From Pseudomonadota bacterium (GTDB lineage: Bacteria; Pseudomonadota; Alphaproteobacteria; Rs-D84), in NCBI GenBank assembly GCA_030531915.1, contig JAUNMD010000010.1, positions 3,705 through 17,412 on the forward strand: a DNA stretch of 13,708 nucleotides, written 5' to 3'. The notes beneath the pieces were generated by a model that was given only the letters and a program-made list of their open reading frames with translations, searched no databases and was not told where the DNA came from. The position numbers and the translations under genes are program-made. This document shows positions 5,024 through 12,224 of this stretch, piece after piece (position 1 is the stretch's first letter; the number at the start of each line of letters is the position of its first letter).

Positions 5024-5332
5024 TTATTCTTTTTCAGCCATACTGGCCAATGCCGCCATCATTTCTGGCGACATCTGGTTGGCATTCATTTTCGCTTTTA
5101 ATTTATCATTTGCGGCATTAAAAGCTGATTTTTTATTTCCCGCGGCCAGTTCTTGATCCAGTTGTTCCAAACGCCGACGCGCAAAATCAACATTTACCAT
5201 TCTGTCTGAATTGTTGTACACCATATCTGCCAGTTCCGCGCGTTCTTTCTGTTTTGCAACCAATTCTGGTGAAACCAAATTGTTTACAACCGCACGATGA
5301 ACCTGACCATATTTATCAACAAATTCAGCCAT
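5024..5332 (-). CDS. Small helical protein of unknown function between gyrB and the glycosylase genes
   Basis: A 102-residue soluble protein that I do not recognise. It is charged and probably mostly helical: residues 22-75 (AKQKERAELADMVYNN through RRLEQLDQELAAGNKK) look able to form a coiled coil, followed by a Met/Ala-rich tail. No signal peptide, cysteine or catalytic motif is seen. It starts 15 bases after the gyrB stop, with a G-rich ribosome site (GGGGGG) before the ATG, and ends four bases before the HhH-GPD gene, so it is part of the same transcription unit. A role in DNA repair or gyrase function is only suggested by position. Confidence 0.8.
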   Translation of the reverse strand: MAEFVDKYGQVHRAVVNNLVSPELVAKQKERAELADMVYNNSDRMVNVDFARRRLEQLDQELAAGNKKSAFNAANDKLKAKMNANQMSPEMMAALASMAEKE

Positions 5333-5347
5333 CTATGCCCCCCCGCA

Positions 5348-7747
5348 CTATACGTCCAAATTCGCGTCCAGCGCATTTTCAACGATAAAGTCACGACGTG
5401 GTTCAACAACATCACCCATCAGCATGGAAATAACCTCGTCCGCCTGTGATGCATCATTGATTTTCACTTGGAACAAACTGCGGTTATTTGGATCCATTGT
5501 GGTTTCCCACAACTGTTCCGCGTTCATTTCACCCAAACCTTTATAGCGTTGAATCTTTAATCCATTTTTCGCATATTCAAACGCAGTATTCAACAGGTTC
5601 AACGCACCCCAAATCTTTTGCGATTTCGCCTTGACCCGCAACACACATGGGTGAACAAAGATTTCCATCAATTCATCGCGACCGTCCAGACGCAACCATG
5701 CGCGAACCTCTGGCGAATTGATTTTTTCACGTGGCAATACGTACGTTTCTGTAACGCTGCGCAATGTACGTGTAACGGTAATACCACTGTCATCACCAGA
5801 CACATGCCAACCACGTTCAAATTCCAATTCTTGGGCGTCCAGCAATTTTTGTGTTGCCGCAAACGCGTCCGCGGTTTCATTATCAAATACGCCATTCAGG
5901 GCCAACGCCTCGATAAAACGCAATGGCATAATGTGCCCCAATGCCTGCAAAGTATTTTGCATATTCAAAATCAGCGTCAACAGGCGTTTCAAATCCGCAC
6001 CCGAAATCTGTGCACCCGAAAATGTTTCAATCACACCATCGGTCGCCAACTGATCCATCAGATAGTCGTCCATTTCGCGTTCGTTTTGCAGATACAACTG
6101 CTGCTTGCCACGTGTTACGCCATAAAGCGGTGGTTTTGCAACATAGATATACCCGCGTTCAATCGCCTCTGGCATATAGCGGTAAAAGAACGTCATCAGC
6201 AACGTCTGAATATGTTGACCGTCGACATCAGCATCGGTCATGATAATAACCTTGTGATAGCGCATTTTTTCGATATCAAAATCATCTTTGCCGATACCCG
6301 CACCCATTGTTGTAATCAATGCGCCGATTGTATCAGAACTCAGCATTTTATCGAAACGTACACGTTCAACATTCAAAATCTTACCACGCAGTGGCAAAAT
6401 CGCCTGTGTCTTGCGGTCACGCCCCTGCTTTGCCGTACCACCAGCAGAATCCCCCTCCACAATGAACAATTCGCACTTTGCCGGATCACGTTCAGAACAG
6501 TTTGCCAATTTCCCAGGCAACCCACCCAGTTCTGGGCCGGTCTTTTTACGTGACAATTCACGTGCCTTGCGGGCGGCCTCGCGCGCGGTGGCGGCCTCTA
6601 CAATCTTGTCCACAATCAGTTTTGCAATAACAGGATTTTCTTCCAAATATTCATACAGCAATTCTGATACGGTATTTTCAACCAGTGGACGAACCTCGCT
6701 CGATACCAACTTGTCTTTGGTCTGTGAACCAAATTTAGGATCTGGGATTTTCACACTGATAATGCTGGTCAACCCTTCGCGGAAATCTTCGCCCGACAGG
6801 TTGATGTCTTTCTTGGTAACCTTTTCACCAATATACTTGTTTATCGCACGTGTCAAACCGGCGCGGAAACCCGCCAAGTGCGTACCACCATCGCGGTTTG
6901 GAATATTATTTGTAAAGCACAGTGATGTTTCGGTATACGCCGTTGTCCATTGCAGAACGATTTCGATATACGTTTCATCTATCTGCTTTATCATCTGGAT
7001 TGGGTCACGGTTCAACAATTCTTTGGATTTGTCCAGATATGTTGCAAAACCCTTTAATCCATCAACAGAATGAAATTCACGTGTCTTTTTTTCTGGCCCA
7101 CGCAGGTCTTCCAAAATAATCTTTACATTTGCATTCAGATACGACTGTTCACGCAACCATGTTTCCATCGTATCGAAACTAAATTCAGTACCCGTAAATG
7201 TATCAGGCGACGGCAGGAACGTAACCTCTGTCCCATGTTCATGATGTGTTTTATTTTCTGTGATTTTCAAATCAGATGTCGGCACACCATCGGCAAACGT
7301 CATCTGGGCTTCCTTGTCACCGCGCCATACACGCACGTCCAGCCACGTTGACAACGCATTTACAACTGATACACCCACACCGTGCAGACCGCCCGACACC
7401 TTGTACGCACCACCACCTTCGTTATCAAATTTACCACCGGCGTGCAATTCGCACATAATCAGTTCCAGCGCACTGCGCCCTGTTTCGTGATTGATATCAA
7501 ATGGCATACCACGACCGTTATCGCGAATTGTCGCCGACCCGTCCGCATTTAATGAAACATACACGGTGTCCGCATAACCCGCCATCGCTTCGTCGATAGA
7601 GTTATTTACCACCTCATAAATCATATGGTGCAGACCAGAACCCCCTTCGCCCACGTCGCCAATATACATTCCGGGGCGTTTTTTGACCGCTTCCAGTCCT
7701 TTTAACACCTTGATTGAATCACCGGTATATTCATTATTTACAGCCAT
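5348..7747 (-). CDS. gyrB: DNA gyrase subunit B
   Basis: The ATPase and strand-passage subunit of DNA gyrase, which introduces negative supercoils with GyrA. At 799 residues it is full length and includes the long insertion of Gram-negative GyrB. GHKL ATPase motifs: NNSIDE (48-53), DNGRGMP (76-82) and GGLHGVG (119-125). TOPRIM motifs: EGDSAGG (431-437) and the metal-binding MTDADVDG (503-510). Near the C-terminus is the GyrB hallmark RYKGLGEMN. The quinolone-related Asp is present (D433); the position of E. coli K447 is R454, a conservative change. AAAGGA lies before the ATG. GyrB rather than ParE is supported by the insertion and the tail, although gyrA is not adjacent. It leads the unit gyrB, unknown, HhH-GPD, ung. 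Confidence 0.97.
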   Translation of the reverse strand: MAVNNEYTGDSIKVLKGLEAVKKRPGMYIGDVGEGGSGLHHMIYEVVNNSIDEAMAGYADTVYVSLNADGSATIRDNGRGMPFDINHETGRSALELIMCELHAGGKFDNEGGGAYKVSGGLHGVGVSVVNALSTWLDVRVWRGDKEAQMTFADGVPTSDLKITENKTHHEHGTEVTFLPSPDTFTGTEFSFDTMETWLREQSYLNANVKIILEDLRGPEKKTREFHSVDGLKGFATYLDKSKELLNRDPIQMIKQIDETYIEIVLQWTTAYTETSLCFTNNIPNRDGGTHLAGFRAGLTRAINKYIGEKVTKKDINLSGEDFREGLTSIISVKIPDPKFGSQTKDKLVSSEVRPLVENTVSELLYEYLEENPVIAKLIVDKIVEAATAREAARKARELSRKKTGPELGGLPGKLANCSERDPAKCELFIVEGDSAGGTAKQGRDRKTQAILPLRGKILNVERVRFDKMLSSDTIGALITTMGAGIGKDDFDIEKMRYHKVIIMTDADVDGQHIQTLLMTFFYRYMPEAIERGYIYVAKPPLYGVTRGKQQLYLQNEREMDDYLMDQLATDGVIETFSGAQISGADLKRLLTLILNMQNTLQALGHIMPLRFIEALALNGVFDNETADAFAATQKLLDAQELEFERGWHVSGDDSGITVTRTLRSVTETYVLPREKINSPEVRAWLRLDGRDELMEIFVHPCVLRVKAKSQKIWGALNLLNTAFEYAKNGLKIQRYKGLGEMNAEQLWETTMDPNNRSLFQVKINDASQADEVISMLMGDVVEPRRDFIVENALDANLDV

Positions 7748-7774
7748 TTATATTCCTTTCTTTTTTCTATGTGA

Positions 7775-7803
7775 AAAATAGCAATTTCTGGTATAATTAT
7801 CAA
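7775..7803 (-). promoter_or_regulatory. Candidate promoter of gyrB
   Basis: TTGATA (7803-7798), a 17-base spacer and TATTTT (7780-7775). Its -35 box is adjacent to and shares the TTAT stretch next to the -10 of the divergent promoter, so the two promoters overlap and cannot easily be occupied together. Confidence 0.45.
7789..7797 (+). promoter_or_regulatory. Extended -10 promoter of the RusA-like operon
   Basis: TGG followed by a perfect TATAAT (7792-7797) forms an extended -10 element. No good -35 is seen at the usual distance, which extended -10 promoters tolerate. The start would be near 7804, and AAAGGGGA lies before the ATG at 7824. Confidence 0.6.
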
Positions 7804-7823
7804 GGAAAAAGGGGATAAAAATT

Positions 7824-8096
7824 ATGGCAGAAAACAAAGCACCAGTATTTTCAAAATCTGACTATCTGTCGCCAGTGGCGGCGGCTAAAAAGTACGGCAC
7901 GGACAAACTGACCGCGGCCCAGATTATGCACGAACAATTCAAACGCGGGACAAAAATCCTGACCAAATATGGTTCACGCCCAATGGTTACAATCGACCCA
8001 TTGGTTCATTCCAAGACCAAGGACGGATTTCCTGCGTATCGCCTGCACCCACTGGCAGACGAAAAATTCAAAGAATTATTGGCCAAGGAGAAATAA
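7824..8096 (+). CDS. Small protein of unknown function, first gene of the RusA-like operon
   Basis: A 90-residue basic, soluble protein that I do not recognise. It has lysine-rich ends and no cysteines, signal peptide or membrane span. The middle (TAAQIMHEQFKRGTKILTKYG) is probably helical, and PMVTIDPLV suggests a short strand. AAAGGGGA precedes the ATG. The stop is three bases before the next start, and the AAGGAG ribosome site of that gene lies inside this gene's end, so the two are translated together. A partner or nucleic-acid-binding role with the RusA-like enzyme is possible from position alone. Confidence 0.85.
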   Translation: MAENKAPVFSKSDYLSPVAAAKKYGTDKLTAAQIMHEQFKRGTKILTKYGSRPMVTIDPLVHSKTKDGFPAYRLHPLADEKFKELLAKEK

Positions 8097-8099
8097 TCC

Positions 8100-8669
8100 A
8101 TGAAATTCAAGTTATTGTATTTTGGTGATATTTTAATCAATCCCAAAAAGCGGTCACAGCATATTGCCGATATTCGCATGCAATTCCACCCACAACTGAA
8201 AAAGTTGGTGGAACACCAGCCATGGAATAACCTGACGCAATATATGGTGCCAACCGCCACCAAGAGCCCAATTACAACCCGCCACGTGGGTGGTATTGAT
8301 TGGAATCCAATCATTACGCCAAACCTGAAATTATTGGCGGAAATTGATATTCAAATGATGCACCCTGAAATTGTGGGTGTTCCACGCCGTGATATCGATA
8401 ATCGCGTAAAAACATTGCTGGACGGCCTGCGTTGCCCCCAGAATGAACACGAGGTTGGCGAAAACACCCCACGTGATATCGGACCAATTTATACATTGCT
8501 GGACGATGACCATTTGATAACCAAACTGTCGGTCAATACCAGCCACTTGCTGGGTACAGAATTATTCAGCGAAAGCATTCCAAAAACGCCTGATGCGGTA
8601 TTTATAATGCTGGACGTCAATGTCCGTGTCGCCGAAGGCACATTGGAAAACCTGCCGTTTATGGTATAA
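8100..8669 (+). CDS. RusA-like endonuclease family protein
   Basis: The 189-residue product shows the RusA catalytic pattern: D98-I-D100-N-R-V-K104 followed by LLDDDHLI (133-140). This parallels RusA D70-x-D72-N...K76 and the ED(D)E acidic site at D91. RusA enzymes cut Holliday junctions symmetrically as homodimers with divalent metal. The protein is longer than E. coli RusA (about 120 residues), with about 90 residues before the motif, so it may be a distinct branch with another branched-DNA substrate. RusA genes are usually prophage-borne, but here no phage gene is near and the neighbour is gyrB. A strong AAGGAG (8085-8090) precedes the ATG and a bidirectional terminator follows the stop directly. 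Confidence 0.72.
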   Translation: MKFKLLYFGDILINPKKRSQHIADIRMQFHPQLKKLVEHQPWNNLTQYMVPTATKSPITTRHVGGIDWNPIITPNLKLLAEIDIQMMHPEIVGVPRRDIDNRVKTLLDGLRCPQNEHEVGENTPRDIGPIYTLLDDDHLITKLSVNTSHLLGTELFSESIPKTPDAVFIMLDVNVRVAEGTLENLPFMV

Positions 8670-8697
8670 AAAATGCCCCACACGGGGCATTTTTTTA
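8670..8697. terminator. Bidirectional terminator between the RusA-like and pilus operons
   Basis: ATGCCCC (8673-8679) and GGGGCAT (8684-8690) form the stem with loop ACAC. Seven Ts follow on the plus strand, and six As immediately precede it on the plus strand, giving a U tract on the minus strand. It begins at the stop codon of the RusA-like gene and serves the convergent pilus operon as well. Confidence 0.88.
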
Positions 8698-8719
8698 TTA
8701 GAGCATAGATAATAAGATA

Positions 8720-8737
8720 GCGCGCTGTTCGGCGCGC
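8720..8737. repeat. GC hairpin between pilR and the terminator
   Basis: GCGCGC (8720-8725) and GCGCGC (8732-8737) can pair around TGTTCG. The 102-base gap 8670-8771 otherwise holds only the terminator and AT-rich sequence. It may be a secondary terminator or a 3'-end stabiliser for the pilus mRNA. The tract after it on the minus strand is AT-mixed, not a U run. Confidence 0.4.
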
Positions 8738-8771
8738 ACATTATTTTTATCACTTTATCAATTATTCACTT

Positions 8772-9845
8772 CTATGATAACGCTGCGGTGATTTGATCTT
8801 GCATCTGGAATGTACCCAATACAACCCATGCAATAACCAACGACACCAGCAAAATTCCCACGCTGTTCAACACATTGGAAATCGATTCAATCTTGCGCAC
8901 GGATTCGTCCAGATAGTCGTTTGCAACCCGCGACAAGTTCTTGTCAAAACCATTCATATCGGCATAAATCGTTAAATCGCCAATCAGTTCCTCGTTCGGG
9001 AAATCACGCCCCGAATGCGCCAACGCCATACCCAGATTATCACCATTTGCGATATAACGTAACGTTGCGTCCAAAATACTGCGCAGATATCTGTTCGAAT
9101 TGTCCGCCAACATACGCATCGCGTCCGGTATTGTAATCCCCGCCGCAACCATTGACGACAACCCCATCAGCCAACCAACCGACAACTGAATCTTGTAAAT
9201 ATTCCATGGTGGTAATTTGTCAAATACGCGGCGCAGCGGGCCCGACCAATGCGACAAACTGGCCCACACTATCAAAATCACAGAACAGAACACAACTACA
9301 AACGCGTACCAATATTTAATTGAAAATTCAGACAACGCAATCAGCGATGCCGCCCCCGATTGCCATACAACGGAATTACCGGCAACCTCTGCCAATGGCG
9401 GAACCAGATACAATCCAACCATAATGATTATACCAAACGTCAACGCCAACAAGAATAACGGGTACGCAAATGCACCAATCATCGCGCGCTTGATACGCTG
9501 TGCACCATCAACAACACGACTGATACTTTCCAGCGCAATCACCAAATCAGACAAATTTCCAGACGTCAGCAACAACGTTTCGTCCGCAGGCACCCAATCA
9601 CGCGTCGCGTCAGAAAAACTCATACCACGTTCCAGATTTTGCTGAAATTCACGCATTGCAATGGCAAATGGTTCGTTTGGTTTTGCCCCATTTTTGGACT
9701 CTACCATTTCCAAACGGCCCAACGCGTCCATCAACGAAAAATCATTACGCAACAGCGACGCCAACTTGCGCGCAATCGCCATACGTTTTTCAGTGTTCAA
9801 TTTGAACACAATTTTTGCGTAAATCTTGTCCAGTTTGGTTGTCAT
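8772..9845 (-). CDS. pilR: Type IVb pilus inner-membrane platform protein (PilR / GspF / PilC family)
   Basis: Polytopic protein on which the assembly ATPase acts to extrude pilin. The 357 residues hold two T2SS-F helical bundles: one at about 20-125 (MAIARKLASLLRN, LERGMSFSDA) and a repeat at about 215-325 (GLSSMVAAGITIPDAMRML). Each is followed by membrane spans: about 124-148 (AFAYPLFLLALTFGIIIMVGLYLVPP), 178-197, and a C-terminal span at about 326-345. The ATG at 9845 is chosen because it lies one base past the TGA of the ATPase gene; an in-frame start 20 codons upstream would sit inside that gene. This is the order ATPase then platform seen in the R64 thin-pilus cluster (pilQ, pilR). In R64 the pilin gene pilS follows, but here a terminator follows. 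Confidence 0.92.
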   Translation of the reverse strand: MTTKLDKIYAKIVFKLNTEKRMAIARKLASLLRNDFSLMDALGRLEMVESKNGAKPNEPFAIAMREFQQNLERGMSFSDATRDWVPADETLLLTSGNLSDLVIALESISRVVDGAQRIKRAMIGAFAYPLFLLALTFGIIIMVGLYLVPPLAEVAGNSVVWQSGAASLIALSEFSIKYWYAFVVVFCSVILIVWASLSHWSGPLRRVFDKLPPWNIYKIQLSVGWLMGLSSMVAAGITIPDAMRMLADNSNRYLRSILDATLRYIANGDNLGMALAHSGRDFPNEELIGDLTIYADMNGFDKNLSRVANDYLDESVRKIESISNVLNSVGILLVSLVIAWVVLGTFQMQDQITAALS

Positions 9846-9846
9846 A

Positions 9847-11484
9847 TCAATACACCCCTGGTCTGTCCAATAATCCAACCCAACGTTCCAATTCGTCGAC
9901 ACCAATTATGCCCTGCAACATCAAGGCCATTGCCGCCTCTTTCAATGTGCGGCCGTCCATATCTTCCAACCAGTAACGCAATGCACCATCGGTATTGCCC
10001 GCCAACGCCAGACGTAAAAATTCGCTGTTTGTGATAATGATTTCACCGGCCTTGATACGTCCCAACGTTCCTGTACCCTTGCATTCCTTGCAACCCGCGC
10101 CACGAATATAAACCTGACGCAGCCCCAGTTCCCCAAACGCGTCCAACACACGCTGGTATGCGGGGTGTTCTGGGTGATCAATCAAGCGTTCCCGACAATA
10201 CGGACACAATTTTTTGAACAGACGCATGGAAATCAATCCACGCATCAGTGTTTCTTCTTTTAATTTGAATGATTCAATACCCAAATCCAACAAACGTGTC
10301 AACGCCGCCATCGCAGAATTGGCGTGCAACGTTGTCCAAACATTGTGCCCCGACAATGCACCACGCACCGTCAGTTGCGCCGCCGCCAGTGTACGAATTT
10401 CACCAACCATCAATGTATCAGGGTCACTGCGCAATGCGGCCGCCAATGCCTCTGTATATTTCTCTTCGCGTTCTTCCTCGTTCGTGGTGTTGACGACCGG
10501 CATCTGGTGCGCACCAAAAATCTTTTGTTCAACGGGATTTTCCACCGTAATCATATTGATTTCATAATGGCGTTCTTTCAACATCAATGACATATTGCGA
10601 ACCAATGTCGTTGATTTACCAGAACTGGTTGGCCCCGCAACAATTACCAGACCGGTTGGAAACGCGCGCAGACGCATCAACAAACGTTGTTCATATTCGC
10701 CAAATTCTTGTTCGGTTTTAATCCCCTCGGACGGGTTATCGTACAGCAATCGCATCACGACATAGCGCGACCCAAATGCGATCGGATTGAATTGCATACG
10801 AATACTCAAAATCCCCAGTGGCAGATATAAATCCTTGGTTCCGCGCAGGGGCGTGCGTCCATCTTTCTGGGCGGATTGATATTCATTCTGGGCATAGTTC
10901 GCATTTGACATATCAGACGATGCAAACGCCGCACGAACAAACGATTCACCCCACTGGGAATTATATTCCAGAACTGGTTGCATACTGCCATCAATACGGA
11001 AATATATTGTTGTTTGATCGCCAACCTCGATATGAATATCAGACACTTTCTGGGCGGCCGCGCGCGCAACAATATCAACAAAATCTTTTTGCATTTGGTT
11101 GTCGTAATCGCGGCTGACACGTGCCGTGCCGCCCAAACGCGCATCATACGATTTATAAATCGCCGACACCAAACCCAAATCAGAATAAAATGGCACGCGC
11201 ATTGCGCGACCACGCGCCTTTAATAAATCCAAGAACGCCAGCACACGTCCATCATAACGATGCGTGCGCGAAATAATAATTTCACCACCTGAAAAATATG
11301 CAATCAACCCTTGGGTATCACGTGGCAATTCCAACGGCGCACCAGTCGCCGTCATCAAACGATTGCCGTTTGAAAACAAATAATCAACAATATCTTTGGT
11401 TTCGGAATTTTCCAATCCCGCCGGCACAGATGGTTTGCTTTCCACCGGAATATTGTTCAAAACATTGTTTTCTGCATCATTCAT
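9847..11484 (-). CDS. pilQ: Type IVb pilus assembly ATPase (PilQ of R64 nomenclature; GspE/PilB family)
   Basis: Cytoplasmic hexameric ATPase that powers pilus assembly; the name follows plasmid R64 and is not the secretin PilQ. The 545 residues have a variable N-terminal region (1-130), an N2 domain with VSDIHIEV (147-154), and the RecA-like core: Walker A GPTSSGKS (284-291), Asp box ENPVE (315-319), Walker B DPDTLMVGEIR (354-364) and His box SGHNVWTTLHANSA (378-391). Four cysteines, CPYC (427-430) and CKEC (465-468), form the zinc module of extension-type ATPases, arguing against a PilT-type retraction motor. Only a weak GTGGGA lies upstream of the ATG, 20 bases after pilP. The stop is one base from the pilR start, suggesting coupling. 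Confidence 0.95.
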   Translation of the reverse strand: MNDAENNVLNNIPVESKPSVPAGLENSETKDIVDYLFSNGNRLMTATGAPLELPRDTQGLIAYFSGGEIIISRTHRYDGRVLAFLDLLKARGRAMRVPFYSDLGLVSAIYKSYDARLGGTARVSRDYDNQMQKDFVDIVARAAAQKVSDIHIEVGDQTTIYFRIDGSMQPVLEYNSQWGESFVRAAFASSDMSNANYAQNEYQSAQKDGRTPLRGTKDLYLPLGILSIRMQFNPIAFGSRYVVMRLLYDNPSEGIKTEQEFGEYEQRLLMRLRAFPTGLVIVAGPTSSGKSTTLVRNMSLMLKERHYEINMITVENPVEQKIFGAHQMPVVNTTNEEEREEKYTEALAAALRSDPDTLMVGEIRTLAAAQLTVRGALSGHNVWTTLHANSAMAALTRLLDLGIESFKLKEETLMRGLISMRLFKKLCPYCRERLIDHPEHPAYQRVLDAFGELGLRQVYIRGAGCKECKGTGTLGRIKAGEIIITNSEFLRLALAGNTDGALRYWLEDMDGRTLKEAAMALMLQGIIGVDELERWVGLLDRPGVY

Positions 11485-11504
11485 ACCATGCGTCCCACGT
11501 TTAA

Positions 11505-12224
11505 TTATTTACCACTGACAACATTCAATGTCTGGGCATTGCCATCTGGGTCAACAAACATAATCCCGTCGTCCAACGATATGGATTTTACTGTATAACC
11601 ATCTATGCTGCGCCCCACAGAAATCTTTTTATTCTGGCCCGTCGTCAGGTCTGCAACCGTTGCCTGTAATTGATTGCCTGCGCCGAAAATATTTACCAGT
11701 TTGAACAGTTCGGTAACCTTTTTAACCTCTGTCTTCTCGTCATCTGTGCTGGCCGCGCGGGCGGATTTGGCAACAGGTTCAGCATCTTCACTTTCCAATG
11801 CCGCCTTTTGCTTTTCTAATTTTGCTGTCTCGGCCTCTAACTTGGCCTTGGCATTTTCCAGTTCCTGCTGCTGCTGTTCCGCACGCCCCGACAGAGTATC
11901 AATTTCCATATGCAGCTTGATTTTTTCAGCCGCCAATCTGTCCAGTTCCAAATCCAACTGGGCGCGTTCTTTTTCCAACTGCATCAGAACTTTTTCTTGT
12001 TCCAAATCTGTAATCTGTTGAAACAACGAACCATCAACATCATAATTCGCAACCGCGTTCGCAGATTGCTCTTCCATTGCCGCATCATCAGATGCATTTT
12101 CACCATCTGATACACTTTCAGTGATTTCAATATCTTCGTCCAGAACCTCGGCCGATGCATACGACACAGGCAATGCCACCACAGATGCCACCAACAACAA
12201 ATTTACCATCAATTTATTTAACAT
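11505..12224 (-). CDS. pilP: Type IVb pilus biogenesis protein PilP
   Basis: Periplasmic protein of 239 residues that probably links the inner-membrane PilO2 platform to the secretin. A signal peptide (1-25, SYASA before the cut) is followed by an acidic linker (26-65). A long coiled coil runs over about 70-150, rich in Glu, Gln, Lys and Leu and including a QQQQ run coded by a short CAG-rich repeat near 11870. The C-terminal beta domain (about 175-239) has the PilP-type pattern: VNIFGAGNQLQATV, ISVGRSIDGYTVKSISLDDGIMFVDPDG. The ATG overlaps the last 11 bases of pilO2 and has GAGGTGAT seven bases upstream. The coiled coil between the signal and the PilP domain could be a spacer across the periplasm. 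Confidence 0.87.
   Translation of the reverse strand: MLNKLMVNLLLVASVVALPVSYASAEVLDEDIEITESVSDGENASDDAAMEEQSANAVANYDVDGSLFQQITDLEQEKVLMQLEKERAQLDLELDRLAAEKIKLHMEIDTLSGRAEQQQQELENAKAKLEAETAKLEKQKAALESEDAEPVAKSARAASTDDEKTEVKKVTELFKLVNIFGAGNQLQATVADLTTGQNKKISVGRSIDGYTVKSISLDDGIMFVDPDGNAQTLNVVSGK

Noticed and set aside
5618..6553. Plus-strand open frame of 311 codons inside gyrB
   Set aside because: It is a codon-bias shadow antisense to conserved gyrB, with no homology or ribosome site.
8720..8737. GCGCGC hairpin as the main terminator of the pilus operon
   Set aside because: It is not followed by a U run on the minus strand; the next hairpin (8673-8690) is a far better terminator.
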